Positions 41,341 to 50,356 of a stretch of 64,000 nucleotides of DNA are shown in pieces. Under the pieces are notes generated by a model. It saw only the letters and a program-made list of their open reading frames with translations. It did not search any database and was not told the origin of the DNA. A program made the position numbers and the translations under genes. The stretch lies in NCBI GenBank assembly GCA_963703175.1, contig OY969794.1, positions 2,108,001 to 2,172,000 on the forward strand, given 5' to 3'. Every line of letters begins with the position of its first letter. Within the stretch, counting starts at the first letter, position 1. Source of the DNA: VRUE01 sp963703175. GTDB taxonomy: Bacteria > Actinomycetota > Thermoleophilia > Solirubrobacterales > 70-9.

Positions 41341-42501
41341 GTGTCTCCTGAGCAGCCGGCGAATGAAAGCGGCGGCTATGAATTGCCTCTGTTCACGCGG
41401 CGGCGAGTAGCGCAAACGCTGCTTGTAGTCCTCATCTTGCTGGTCTGCATCTACTTCCTCTTCCCGAGGCTGGTCGGGTTGGGCGATGCACTGAGCAAGC
41501 TCAGCGACGCCGACCCGGCTTGGGTCGCGATCGCAATTGGCTTCAACATCATCGCGATAGGCACTTACATCGCCCTTTTCAAGGCGGTGGTCGGCGGCGA
41601 CGCGCTGCGCCTGCGCTGGTCGGAGACCTACGAGATCAACATGGCCGGTGTAGCTGCGACGGTGCTCTTCTCGGCCGGCGGGGCGGGCGGGATCGCGCTC
41701 ACCTACTGGGCGCTGCGCAAAGCCGGGATGCCACGGCGCGACGTCGGCCGGCGCATGGTCGCCTTCCTCTCGCTGCACTACGTCTTCTATCCGGTGGCGC
41801 TGATCGTCTTCGGCATCCTCTTGCGGACCGGCGTCCTGGAGGGCAAGCACTCGGTTGAGCTGACCGTCGTGCCGGCGGCGGTGGCAGGAGTTCTGCTCGT
41901 CCTCGGTCTGTTGTTGGCGCTGATCCCGGCCGACCTCGGGCGGCGCGTGGCCGCTCATGCCCATGGCGAGCGAGCGCAGGCGATTGCCGCCAACATCGCC
42001 AAAGTGCCGGCGATCGCCGCCGAAGGCTTCCGCTTTGCGATTAGCCTTTTTGCCCACCCCTCGCGCGGTGGCCTCGCGGTGATCGGTGCCGCCGGCTTCT
42101 GGGCGGCGAACATCGGCATTCTCTGGGCTTCGTTTAAGGCGTTCGGCGTGGAAGTCCCGTTGGCCGTCGTCGTCCAAGGCTTCTTCCTCGGCATGGTTGC
42201 CAACCTCTTTCCGCTCGCCCCGGCTGGGGTGGGAGCGGTCGATGCCGGGATGATCGGCGCCTTCGTCCTCTTTGGCATCCCCGAGGAGACCGTCTTTCCC
42301 GCGATCCTGGTCTACCGGCTGGTCGCTTTCTGGCTACCGATACCGCCTGGAATCATTGCCTTTTTCCAGCTGCGCAAACGGGTCGTGCGCTGGGAAGCGG
42401 AGGGGCTTCCAATTGACCGCGGAAGCGATACTATACAAAGTGAAGTATTGGAGAGCACTGCGGTTGACGGGCCGATTCCCAGCGACATGGATCGGCTCTA
42501 G
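41341..42501 (+). CDS. Lysylphosphatidylglycerol synthase TM-region-like (UPF0104) membrane protein
   Basis: A 386-residue protein with about eight helices and the family motifs FSAGGAGGIALTYWALRKAGM and PLAPAGVGAVDAG...RLVAFWLPIPPG in outline. Related proteins flip or translocate lipids; there is no aminoacyl-transfer domain. The GTG at 41341 is 10 bp after the PAP2 gene stop, so the two are likely one unit. Direct function is not known. Confidence 0.85.
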   Translation: MSPEQPANESGGYELPLFTRRRVAQTLLVVLILLVCIYFLFPRLVGLGDALSKLSDADPAWVAIAIGFNIIAIGTYIALFKAVVGGDALRLRWSETYEINMAGVAATVLFSAGGAGGIALTYWALRKAGMPRRDVGRRMVAFLSLHYVFYPVALIVFGILLRTGVLEGKHSVELTVVPAAVAGVLLVLGLLLALIPADLGRRVAAHAHGERAQAIAANIAKVPAIAAEGFRFAISLFAHPSRGGLAVIGAAGFWAANIGILWASFKAFGVEVPLAVVVQGFFLGMVANLFPLAPAGVGAVDAGMIGAFVLFGIPEETVFPAILVYRLVAFWLPIPPGIIAFFQLRKRVVRWEAEGLPIDRGSDTIQSEVLESTAVDGPIPSDMDRL

Positions 42502-42516
42502 ATTGATCGGCCTGAC

Positions 42517-42522
42517 TAGACT
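42517..42522 (+). promoter_or_regulatory. -10 element TAGACT for trxB
   Basis: TAGACT lies 11 nt upstream of the ATG at 42534. Confidence 0.45.
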
Positions 42523-42533
42523 GGCGGTTGAAG

Positions 42534-43544
42534 ATGGCAGACGCAAAAAAAGTTGAGAACGTGATCGTCGTCGGCGGTGGGCCGGCCGGCTACACCGCCG
42601 CGCTCTACACCGCGCGCGCCAACCTCGAGCCCCTCGTCTTTGAGGGCTTCCAGTGGGGTGGCCAGTTGCAGAACACGACCGATGTTGAGAACTACCCGGG
42701 ATACCCCGAGGGGATCATGGGGCCGGAGATGATGAACCAGTTTCGCGCCCAGGCGGAGCGCTTCGGCACCCGTTTCGTCACCGACGACGTCGACCGGGTC
42801 GAGCTCAGCGAGGACGGCGGCGTGCACAGAGTTTTCCTCGGCGACGAGGAGCACCTCGCCAAGACCGTGATCCTGGCTATGGGGGCCGAGCCGCGCCGGC
42901 TTGGCATTCCCGGCGAGATGGAGCTGAGCGGCTGTGGCGTCTCCACCTGCGGTGTCTGCGACGGCGCCTTCTTCAAAGGCAAAAAGGTGATCGTGATCGG
43001 CGGTGGCGACTCGGCGATGGAGGACGCGATCTTCGTCTCCAAGTTTGCCAGCGAGCTGACCATCGTTAACCGCCGCGACGAGTTCCGCGCTTCGAGCATC
43101 ATGCGCGATCGCGCCGCCGAGCGGCCCAACATCGAGTTCAAGACCCCCTTCGTCCCCGAGGAGTTCGTCGGCGGCGACGCCGGCAACCTTGATCACGTGC
43201 GGTTGCGCAACGCGGAGACGGGGGAGACCGAGGACTTTGGCACCGAAGGCGCCTTCGTCGCGATCGGCCACATCCCCAAATCGGAGGTCGTCGCCGATCA
43301 GGTCGACACCGACGAGGACGGCTACATTCGCACCGAGCCCGGTTCGACCAAAACCAACCTGCCCGGCGTTTTCGCGGTCGGCGACGTCGTCGACCACACC
43401 TACCGCCAAGCGGTCACTGCCGCCGGCACCGGTTGCATGGGCGCCCTCGATGCCGAGTGGTACCTGCGCGACACGCCACCGAGCCCCGAGGCCCATTGGG
43501 CGCCTGGCGGCGAGCCGACCGAGATCGCCCCTAAGGTCACCTGA
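42534..43544 (+). CDS. trxB: Thioredoxin reductase
   Basis: A 336-residue FAD/NADPH disulfide reductase. The FAD motif is VVGGGPAGYTAALYTAR, the redox pair is Cys139/Cys142 in STCGVCDGAFF, the NADPH motif is VIGGGDSAMEDAIF, and GVFAVGDVVDHTYRQAVTAAG closes the FAD site. It reduces thioredoxin in the cytosol. A TTG two codons upstream is a possible alternative start. The last codons and TGA form the left arm of element R2. Confidence 0.95.
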   Translation: MADAKKVENVIVVGGGPAGYTAALYTARANLEPLVFEGFQWGGQLQNTTDVENYPGYPEGIMGPEMMNQFRAQAERFGTRFVTDDVDRVELSEDGGVHRVFLGDEEHLAKTVILAMGAEPRRLGIPGEMELSGCGVSTCGVCDGAFFKGKKVIVIGGGDSAMEDAIFVSKFASELTIVNRRDEFRASSIMRDRAAERPNIEFKTPFVPEEFVGGDAGNLDHVRLRNAETGETEDFGTEGAFVAIGHIPKSEVVADQVDTDEDGYIRTEPGSTKTNLPGVFAVGDVVDHTYRQAVTAAGTGCMGALDAEWYLRDTPPSPEAHWAPGGEPTEIAPKVT

Positions 43545-43652
43545 CCGGCGCAGCTCGGCGTCCTCGGTCGGCCGCCTTCGGGTCACGCACCTGAGTGCGC
43601 TCCCCTTGTCGGCCTCCCTGCGTCCTTGATCTGCTTGGTCAGGCGACCTTAG
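43531..43652. repeat. Structured convergent-junction element R2
   Basis: A 122 bp element with outer arms CTAAGGTCACCTGACC and GGTCAGGCGACCTTAG (one mismatch in 16). Internal pairing includes GGCCG/CGGCC and the hairpin CGCAC-ctga-GTGCG. The core is shared with R1 and R3. The trxB stop lies in the left arm and the greA stop abuts the right arm. Confidence 0.88.
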
Positions 43653-43653
43653 G

Positions 43654-44136
43654 TCAGTCGAGCAGCTTCTGGACTACGAAGGTCTTGCTGCCACGTGGCG
43701 TTTCGACCTTGATCGGCTTGCCGGGCTCGGCGTTCATCAGTGCCTGACCGATCGGCGACTCGGCTGATAGGCGGCCGGCTGAGAGGTCGGCTTCGGTCGA
43801 GCCGACCAGGGTCCAGGCGTTGACGGCGCCTTTCTCTTCGTCGAGGACTTCGGCGGTGCGGCCGAAGCTGAAGCAGCCAGCCTTCTCGTCTACCTCGACC
43901 ACGACGGCCGTGCGCAGGCGCTCGCGCAGGCGCTTGATTTTGGTCTCGAGGTGGGCCTGATCGTCCTTGGCGATGTGGTACTCGGCGTTCTCCTTGAGGT
44001 CGCCTTCCTCGCGCGCAACCTTGATCCGGGCCGCCATTTTGGTCCGGCCAGGGCCTTCCAGCTGCTCGATTTCCTCGCGCAGGGCAACGATCCCCTCCTC
44101 GGTGATCGGCTCCCCGCCTCCATTGGTGCCGCTCAT
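43654..44136 (-). CDS. greA: Transcription elongation factor GreA
   Basis: A 160-residue GreA. The N-terminal coiled coil has the conserved tip residues in REEGDLKENAEYHIAKDDQ, and the C-terminal FKBP-like domain includes AWTLVGSTEADL and ESPIGQALMNAEPGKPIKVE. It stimulates transcript cleavage by stalled RNA polymerase. The ATG at 44136 is preferred; an ATG at 44148 is possible. It converges on trxB across element R2. Confidence 0.95.
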   Translation of the reverse strand: MSGTNGGGEPITEEGIVALREEIEQLEGPGRTKMAARIKVAREEGDLKENAEYHIAKDDQAHLETKIKRLRERLRTAVVVEVDEKAGCFSFGRTAEVLDEEKGAVNAWTLVGSTEADLSAGRLSAESPIGQALMNAEPGKPIKVETPRGSKTFVVQKLLD

Positions 44137-44209
44137 CCCGGGGACCATTGCAGATGGGTGCCGCAATTGAGTCTGTGGACTGGACCCGCGCATGCTCTAA
44201 GGTCGGTGC

Positions 44210-44488
44210 ACGGCTCCTACCTGCACCCATATCGACACGGTTCAGCACTTCGACTTGCCGGGTGAGGTAGAGGGCTGCGAGGAGTGCTTGAAGCTGGGGA
44301 TGCAATGGGTGCACCTGCGGATGTGTCAGAGCTGTGGCCACATCGGCTGCTGCGACAACTCCGAAGGCAAACACGCGACGGCGCACTTCCAGGAGACCCA
44401 GCACCCGATTATCCGCTCGGCCCAGCCGGGCGAGGACTGGAGTTGGTGTTACGTGGACGAGGCAAGCTTCCGCCTCAGCCACGGCTGA
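44210..44488 (+). CDS. UBP-type zinc finger protein with unclear start
   Basis: A UBP/ZnF family protein. The zinc ligands run CTHID, GCEECLKLG, LRMCQSCGHIGCCD, HATAHFQETQHPII and DWSWCYVDE. The first pair (CTHID, 44222-44236) lies upstream of the first canonical start (TTG at 44255), and no ATG, GTG or TTG exists between the upstream in-frame stop (44198) and it. A TAAGGT element at 44198-44203 lies 6 nt before an in-frame ACG at 44210, used here provisionally. A sequence error or non-AUG start are both possible. Confidence 0.75.
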   Translation, partial: TAPTCTHIDTVQHFDLPGEVEGCEECLKLGMQWVHLRMCQSCGHIGCCDNSEGKHATAHFQETQHPIIRSAQPGEDWSWCYVDEASFRLSHG

Positions 44489-44491
44489 GCC

Positions 44492-46318
44492 TTACGCGCG
44501 CGGGGTGACGATCGGGAAGCCCGGGTCCGGTTCGTCGAGCAGCCCCAGCAGTTCGCCGATCTTCTCGCCGTCGCCCTCGACCCGTAGGCGACCGCTCGTG
44601 GCAAGCTCGACGATGTCGGCAGTTTTGAGCAGCAGCTGGTCGAGCGCTTCGCGGTCGAGGAGGAGGGTGGCGTCGGCTGTCGGCTCGTGGTGGCCGGGGC
44701 GGTGGTGCAGCACGCCGTTGCGTAAGGTCAGCGCGTGCTCCTCGTCGGGCTCGGCGATCACCCAGTCGATCCGCAGATGTGAGTCCCAGGCACGGGGGCC
44801 GTCGAGTCGGATTGCCATTGCGTCGAGCAGCTGGGCAACGGAGAGGTTGGCGACGATGTCGGGCGGGGCGGGGGAGGTCGGCGTGCCGGCGATGCCCTCG
44901 CGCAGCTCCTTGGCGCCCATCAGGAAGAAGTTGCGCCAGGTCGCGTTCTCGGCGCCGTAGCCGAGTTGTTCGAGCGCTTCGGCCTGCAGCTGCCGGGCCG
45001 GCTCGTTTTCGGGCTCGGCGAAGACGACGTGGTTGACGACCTCGGCGACCCAGCGGTAGTCGCCCTGCTCCAAGGATCGCCGCGCTTTCTCCAGTACCGC
45101 CTCGGCACCGCCCATGAACTCGATGTAGCGGCGGGCTTGCTCCTGTGGCGGGTGCTCCCATAGATGCGCTGGGTTGCCGTCGAACCAGCCCATGTAACGC
45201 TGGTAGATCGCCTTGGTGTTGTGGCTAACGGAGCCGTAGAACTCGCGGCAGTGCCACTCTTCGGCAAGGCTGGGCGGAAGCTCGATCAGCTCGGCGATCT
45301 CGGGCCCGGTGTAGCCCTTATTGAGCAGGCGCAGAGTCTGGTCGTGCAAGTAGGTGTAGAGGTCGCGCTGCTTTTCGAGCAGGTCGACGATCTGCTCTCC
45401 GCCCCAGCAGGCCCAGTGGTGGCCGCTGAAGAGGACCTCGGAGTCGGCGCCGAACAGCTCGATCGCCTCGTCGAGGTAGCGGGCCCAGATGCGCGGATCG
45501 CGGACCAGGGCGCCGCGCGGGGTGAGGATGTTGTGCATCGAGCGGGCGACGTTGTCGGCAACGCAGAGCGCTTGCGCTTGCGGGAAGTGGATGTTCATCT
45601 CGGCCGGGGCCTCAGTGCCGGGGGTGAGCTGGAAGGTCATCTCCACGCCGTCGACAACCTCCGTCTGTCCCGTGGCCGCGATCTCGACCGTCGGCGGGAT
45701 CAGCGTGATCGTCCCCAGCGAGGTCGTCTGACCGAGCCCCGAGCCGACCTGACCGGCGGGTCCGCGCTTGAGCAGCGCCCCGTACATGTAGCCGGCGCGG
45801 CGGCCCATTGCCGTGCCGGCGAAAACGTTCTCGCTGACCGCGTGGTGGAGGAAGCCGGACGGCGCGAGGACGGGGACGCGACCAGCCTCGACGTCCTCCG
45901 CCGAGATGACTCCCTTGGCGCCACCGAAGTGGTCGACGTGGCTATGGGTGTAGATCAGGCCGGTGACGGGGCGATCGCCACGGTGCTCGCGGTAGAGGGC
46001 CAGCGCCGCCGCGGCGGTCTCGGCTGAGACCAGCGGGTCGATTACGACGATTCCACGCTCGCCCTCGACCACGTGCATGTTGGAGAGATCGAAACCGCGC
46101 AACTGGTAGAAGCCCGGCGCCAGCTCGAAGAGGCCGGCGATCTTGGTCAGCTGGCTCTGCCGCCAGAGGTTGGGGTTGGCGGTCTCGGGGGGCTCGCCGT
46201 CGAGGAACTCATAAGAGCGCAGGTCCCAGACCGTGCGGCCGTTCTCGTCCTCGACCATGGGCGGGTCGAACGGCGCGACCAGGCCACGGCGCGCCTCCTC
46301 GAAGTCCCCCTCGCTCAT
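44492..46318 (-). CDS. Alkyl sulfatase (SdsA1-type, MBL fold)
   Basis: A 608-residue metallo-beta-lactamase-fold hydrolase with the zinc motif THSHVDHFGG at 124-133, a central dimerisation helical domain and a C-terminal SCP2-like domain that binds the alkyl chain. GGEQIVDLLEKQRDLYTYLH and PPSLAEEWHCREFYGSVSHN fragments are typical. It hydrolyses alkyl sulfates such as dodecyl sulfate to alcohol and sulfate. No clear signal peptide is seen, unlike the Pseudomonas enzyme. It ends an operon of beta-oxidation genes, overlapping the dehydrogenase gene by 4 bp. Confidence 0.92.
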   Translation of the reverse strand: MSEGDFEEARRGLVAPFDPPMVEDENGRTVWDLRSYEFLDGEPPETANPNLWRQSQLTKIAGLFELAPGFYQLRGFDLSNMHVVEGERGIVVIDPLVSAETAAAALALYREHRGDRPVTGLIYTHSHVDHFGGAKGVISAEDVEAGRVPVLAPSGFLHHAVSENVFAGTAMGRRAGYMYGALLKRGPAGQVGSGLGQTTSLGTITLIPPTVEIAATGQTEVVDGVEMTFQLTPGTEAPAEMNIHFPQAQALCVADNVARSMHNILTPRGALVRDPRIWARYLDEAIELFGADSEVLFSGHHWACWGGEQIVDLLEKQRDLYTYLHDQTLRLLNKGYTGPEIAELIELPPSLAEEWHCREFYGSVSHNTKAIYQRYMGWFDGNPAHLWEHPPQEQARRYIEFMGGAEAVLEKARRSLEQGDYRWVAEVVNHVVFAEPENEPARQLQAEALEQLGYGAENATWRNFFLMGAKELREGIAGTPTSPAPPDIVANLSVAQLLDAMAIRLDGPRAWDSHLRIDWVIAEPDEEHALTLRNGVLHHRPGHHEPTADATLLLDREALDQLLLKTADIVELATSGRLRVEGDGEKIGELLGLLDEPDPGFPIVTPRA

Positions 46319-47514
46319 CCGTTGTTTCCCGAGCTCCCGGTCAAGCGCGGCGCGGGGCGGTAGGCGTCACCGTGCCACCTCTGCAGCTCCTCCAGCAGCC
46401 GTGCGGCGCGATCGGCGCCGATCAGCTCGGTCAGCTCGAGTGGGCCGCGGGGCCAGTTGAAGCCGAGCCGCATCGCCGTGTCCATGTCGGACGGGGAGCC
46501 GATCTCGTCTTCGAGCGCAAACGCGGCCTCGTTGGCGATCTGGGTCAGGAGGCGGGGGAGGATCGTCGGCGCGGCGGGGTCGATCTTCTCCAGCTCTGCG
46601 TGGTCGAGGGTCGGCGCTTCGATGCCGAGGTCTGGATCGGCTGCACGGTGAGGGCCGCCGCCGTACTCGTAGAAGCCCTTTCCGCTCTTGCGCCCCAAGT
46701 GGCCTTCGCTGACCATTCGTTCCTGGACCGGGCTCGGCCGCCACCGCTCCGGTTCGCCGCCTTGGTGGTAGAAGGAGCGGGCGACGCTGAGGTTGACGTC
46801 GAGGCCGATCAGGTCGATCAGCTCGAAGGGGCCCATGCGGAAGCCGCCGCCGAGGCGGACCACGCGGTCGATCGTCTCGGCGTCGGCGATCCCCTCGGCG
46901 AGCATCCGCAGCGACTCGAGGCTGAACGGACGGGCGAGGCGGTTGGCGATGAAGCCAGGGCTATCCCTGGCCTGGATCGGCGTCCGTCCCATGCGGCGAC
47001 CGACCTCGGTGGCGGCATCCAGGGCCACGCTGCCCGAGCTCGCAGTGGCGACGACCTCGACCAGCTTCATCAAGGCGGGCGGGTTGAAGAAGTGCATGCC
47101 GACGATGCGCTCGGGGCCGGCGATGCCATCGCCGATCGCGGCCACCGACAGTGATGAGGTGTTGGTCGCGAGAACCGCGTCCGACCCGCAGGTCTCGGCG
47201 AGGGCGGCGAAGAGGCCGCGCTTCAGCTCGAGATTCTCCGGCGCCGCCTCGACGACCATGTCGCATTCGCCAAGCTCCTCGAAGCTCATCGCGGCTCCAG
47301 CGCGGGCGCTCGCTTCTTCGGCCTCCGGCTCGCTCCAGAGGCCCTTGGCAGCCCCCTTTATCAGGGCCATGCGCATCCGCTCGATCCCGGTTTCGAGCGC
47401 AGCCGGAATCGGATCGTGCAGGCGCGTCTCGTATCCGCCCAGGGCCGCGATCTGGGCGATTCCCGCCCCCATGGTGCCGGCACCGACCACGCCGACTCGT
47501 TCGACTGTGGTCAT
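46315..47514 (-). CDS. 3-hydroxyacyl-CoA dehydrogenase
   Basis: A 399-residue NAD-dependent dehydrogenase: Rossmann motif VGVVGAGTMGAGIAQIAA, MHFFNPPALMKLVEVV with the catalytic His-containing segment, RDSPGFIANRL and GKGFYEY. The C-terminal domain is present in a duplicated-type length, as in PaaH-like enzymes. It oxidises 3-hydroxyacyl-CoA in beta-oxidation. It overlaps the hydratase and the sulfatase genes by 4 bp on either side. Confidence 0.93.
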   Translation of the reverse strand: MTTVERVGVVGAGTMGAGIAQIAALGGYETRLHDPIPAALETGIERMRMALIKGAAKGLWSEPEAEEASARAGAAMSFEELGECDMVVEAAPENLELKRGLFAALAETCGSDAVLATNTSSLSVAAIGDGIAGPERIVGMHFFNPPALMKLVEVVATASSGSVALDAATEVGRRMGRTPIQARDSPGFIANRLARPFSLESLRMLAEGIADAETIDRVVRLGGGFRMGPFELIDLIGLDVNLSVARSFYHQGGEPERWRPSPVQERMVSEGHLGRKSGKGFYEYGGGPHRAADPDLGIEAPTLDHAELEKIDPAAPTILPRLLTQIANEAAFALEDEIGSPSDMDTAMRLGFNWPRGPLELTELIGADRAARLLEELQRWHGDAYRPAPRLTGSSGNNG

Positions 47515-48281
47515 CTGCCCTCGAATTTCGGCTCTCGCTTTTCGAGGAATGCCTGCATGCCCTCGACCCGGTCCTCGGTTGCCATCGCAATCTCATACAG
47601 GCGGCGCTCGTTCTCGAGCCCGGCGGAGAGCGCCGTCTCCTCTGCCGCGAGTACTGCCTGCTTGCCCAGGCGGACGGCGATCGGCGGGCGTTCGGCGACC
47701 GTGCGGGCCAGCTGCATCGCCTCCTCCAGCCAGCTGTTCTTCTTCGCGACTTTGTTGACCAGGCCCATCTCGAGCGCCATGGCGGCGTCGAATTGGCGGC
47801 CGGTGAGCACGTACTCCATCGCTTGCTGTTTGCCCAGCACGCGCGCCAGGCGTTGCGTGCCGCCACCGCCGGGAATGATCCCGAGGTTGATCTCCGGCTG
47901 ACCGAAGCGGGCCGTGTCGGAGGCGACGATCATGTCGCAGGCCAGCGCCAACTCACAGCCGCCACCGAGGGCGAAGCCGGAGACGGCGGCGACGAGCGGG
48001 GTCTTGATCGCGGCGACCCGTCGCCAGAAGGAGGCGGAGGGGTGGCTCAGAGCCTCGGCGAAGCTGCGTTCGCTCAGCACCTTGATGTCGGCGCCGGCGG
48101 CGAAGACCTTCTCCGAGCCGGCGATGACGATGCAGCGCACCTCAGGATCCGGATCGAGCCGCTCCAGCTCGGCGGCGAGCGTCTCCATCACCTCCGGCGA
48201 GAGGGCGTTGCGGGCCTCGGGCCGGTTGAGGCGCAGCAGGGCGACATGGCCGTCGCGCGAGCTCTCGACTAGCTCGGCCAT
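47511..48281 (-). CDS. Enoyl-CoA hydratase/isomerase
   Basis: A 256-residue crotonase-fold enzyme. LNRPEARNALSPEVM, the oxyanion-hole segment FAAGADIKVL and the catalytic region ARFGQPEINLGIIPGGGGTQ with its Glu are clear. It hydrates trans-2-enoyl-CoA. It overlaps the dehydrogenase gene and follows the acyl-CoA dehydrogenase gene by 9 bp. Confidence 0.95.
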   Translation of the reverse strand: MAELVESSRDGHVALLRLNRPEARNALSPEVMETLAAELERLDPDPEVRCIVIAGSEKVFAAGADIKVLSERSFAEALSHPSASFWRRVAAIKTPLVAAVSGFALGGGCELALACDMIVASDTARFGQPEINLGIIPGGGGTQRLARVLGKQQAMEYVLTGRQFDAAMALEMGLVNKVAKKNSWLEEAMQLARTVAERPPIAVRLGKQAVLAAEETALSAGLENERRLYEIAMATEDRVEGMQAFLEKREPKFEGR

Positions 48282-48290
48282 CAGCCGGAC

Positions 48291-49460
48291 CTACTCCGCC
48301 TCGAGCGGCGTCATCGCGTTGATCCCGGTAGCGGCGCGGCCGATGATCAGTTTCTGGATCTGCGAGGTGCCCTCGTAGAGCGTCGTCACCCGTGCGTCGC
48401 GCAAGTAGCGCTCGACCGGGTAGTCGTCGACGTAGCCGGCGCCGCCGTGCACCTGGATCGCCAGGTTGGCGCATTCGACTGCCGCCTCGGTCGCGTGGAG
48501 CTTTGCCACCGAGGTCTCCATCGTGTTTGGCTTACCTTCGTCCTTGAGCGCGCCGGCGCGGTAGACCAGCATCCGCGAGGCGTCGCGCTTGACGATCATG
48601 TCGGCAATCATCTCCTGCACCAGCTGGAAGCGGGCGAGGGGGACGCCAAACTGCTTGCGCTCCTTGGAGTAGGCGACGGAGGCATCGACACAGCCATCGC
48701 AGATGCCGACGCAGCCGGCGGCGACGCTGTAGCGGCCGTTGTCGAGGGCGCTCATCGCGACCTTGAAGCCGTCGCCGATCTCACCCAGCATCGCGTCCTC
48801 GCCGATCTCGACGGAGTCGAGTGAGAGCTCGGCGGTGTCGGAGGAGCGCAACCCGAGCTTGCCGTGGATCTCCTGCGAGGTGAAGCCCTCGCTAGCGGTT
48901 GGGACGAGGAAGCAGGCGAGGCCGCGGTGCTTCTTCTCCGGGTCGGTCTGGGCGAAGATCAACGCCACCTCTGAGAAGTTGCCGAGCGAGATCCACATCT
49001 TCTGGCCGCTGATCGACCAGCCGGAGTCGGTCTTGGTCGCGCGAGTGCGCAGGTTGGCGGCGTCGGAGCCGGTGTCGGGCTCGGTCAGCCCGAAGCAGCC
49101 GAGCGCCTCGCCCGAGCAGAGTCGCGGCAGCCATTTCTGCTTCTGCTCCTCAGTTCCCCACTTCTCGATTGAGCCGGCGACCAGCGAGGTCTGCACCGAG
49201 ACGACGGTGCGGGCGGACGAGTCGGCGCGACCAACCTGCTCGACGATCAGGCCGTAACCCATGTAGTCAAGACCGCGACCGCCGTACTGCTCGGCTACCG
49301 GCGCGCCCAGATAGCCGACCTCGCCCAGCTTGCTCGCCAGCTCGCGGTCGAAGCGGGCGGCGCGGTCGTTCTCTTTGACCCGCGGGACGATCTCCTTGTC
49401 GGCGAATTCTCGTGCCGCTTCGGAGATCAGTCGCTGCTCATCGCTCAGCTGGAAGTCCAT
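48291..49460 (-). CDS. Acyl-CoA dehydrogenase
   Basis: A 389-residue FAD enzyme. CFGLTEPDTGSDAANLRT and WISLGNFSEVALIFAQ line the flavin site; QVHGGAGYVDDYPVERYLRD and LYEGTSQIQKLIIGR are C-terminal signatures. It introduces the alpha-beta double bond at the start of beta-oxidation, passing electrons to ETF (not encoded here). It is in the same minus-strand unit as the hydratase. Confidence 0.94.
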   Translation of the reverse strand: MDFQLSDEQRLISEAAREFADKEIVPRVKENDRAARFDRELASKLGEVGYLGAPVAEQYGGRGLDYMGYGLIVEQVGRADSSARTVVSVQTSLVAGSIEKWGTEEQKQKWLPRLCSGEALGCFGLTEPDTGSDAANLRTRATKTDSGWSISGQKMWISLGNFSEVALIFAQTDPEKKHRGLACFLVPTASEGFTSQEIHGKLGLRSSDTAELSLDSVEIGEDAMLGEIGDGFKVAMSALDNGRYSVAAGCVGICDGCVDASVAYSKERKQFGVPLARFQLVQEMIADMIVKRDASRMLVYRAGALKDEGKPNTMETSVAKLHATEAAVECANLAIQVHGGAGYVDDYPVERYLRDARVTTLYEGTSQIQKLIIGRAATGINAMTPLEAE

Positions 49461-49486
49461 CTCACCTTCGCTTTCTCACTCGTCGT

Positions 49487-50269
49487 TCAAAGCTCTTGTT
49501 TCAAAGTCGCCGCGAAGGCCTCCTGGGCCTCGCGCGTACGGGGGCCCGGCGCGTCGGCCAGGGGGCTACCGTCGATCGCGGAGACGGCTTGGATCTCACG
49601 CGTGGTCGAGGCGAGGAAGGCCTCTCGTGCGGCGCGCAGGTCGGCGACCGGCCAGTTGCCCTCTTCGACGTTCAGTGCCTTGACGAGGCGGTCGCGGGTG
49701 ATCGACTCGAGTACGCCGACGTCGAGCGAAGGGGTGCGCAGACCGCCCTGCGGCGAGACCCAGAAGATCGCCGAGGTTGGCGGCTCCAGCACGGTCCCCT
49801 CGGGCGTCACCAGCACCGCCTCATCGGCGCCTTGTGCCTTGGCCAGTCGCGTCGCCTGCATATTGGCGGCGTAGGAGAGCGACTTGACCCCGGTGAGGAT
49901 CACGCTCGGGTTGTAGGTGACAGTGGCGAGGCTCAGCGTCTCGGCATGGTCCGGGATCGGCTCGACCGCGGCGATGCGGCGGCCGCCCCGGGTGACGATC
50001 AGTCGCAGTTGGCCGTCGGGCTTGTCGGCCTCGGTCAGCAGGGCGTCGATCTCTCGCTCCAGCACGCCGCGGTCGAACGTGAGCTCGATCGCGGCGGAGG
50101 ATCGCTCCAGGCGGTCGAGATGGTCGGCGAGGGCGAAGGGCCGGCCCTCGTAGAGGCGGATCACCTCGAAGGCCCCATCGCCGCGGTAGAGCCCGTCGTC
50201 CTTCATCGGCACCATCGCCTCCGCCGTCGGCGTCACCTGTCCGTCCACGCTTGCGAGCTCGTTCACCAT
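49487..50269 (-). CDS. Class IV aminotransferase family protein
   Basis: A 260-residue fold-type IV PLP enzyme (branched-chain aminotransferase, D-amino acid transaminase or aminodeoxychorismate lyase group). DDGLYRGDGAFEVIRLYEG, the PLP Lys in GVKSLSYAANM, EAVLVTPEGTVLEPPTSAIFW and the phosphate-binding ESITRDRL are seen. The usual Asn/Ser in the EgxxSN segment is altered (EPPTSAIF). Substrate is not determinable. It begins the unit leading into beta-oxidation genes, with a TAGCCT element 9 nt upstream. Confidence 0.88.
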   Translation of the reverse strand: MVNELASVDGQVTPTAEAMVPMKDDGLYRGDGAFEVIRLYEGRPFALADHLDRLERSSAAIELTFDRGVLEREIDALLTEADKPDGQLRLIVTRGGRRIAAVEPIPDHAETLSLATVTYNPSVILTGVKSLSYAANMQATRLAKAQGADEAVLVTPEGTVLEPPTSAIFWVSPQGGLRTPSLDVGVLESITRDRLVKALNVEEGNWPVADLRAAREAFLASTTREIQAVSAIDGSPLADAPGPRTREAQEAFAATLKQEL

Positions 50270-50278
50270 TGGTCGGCG

Positions 50279-50284
50279 AGGCTA
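50279..50284 (-). promoter_or_regulatory. -10 element TAGCCT for the aminotransferase/beta-oxidation unit
   Basis: Minus-strand TAGCCT lies 9 nt upstream of the ATG at 50269. Confidence 0.45.
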
Positions 50285-50356
50285 CCTGAGGAGATTCGCG
50301 GTATGCGATCCGCCGCGTGTCGCCCCCTAAGCACTTCTCCCCCGCCAGAATGGACG

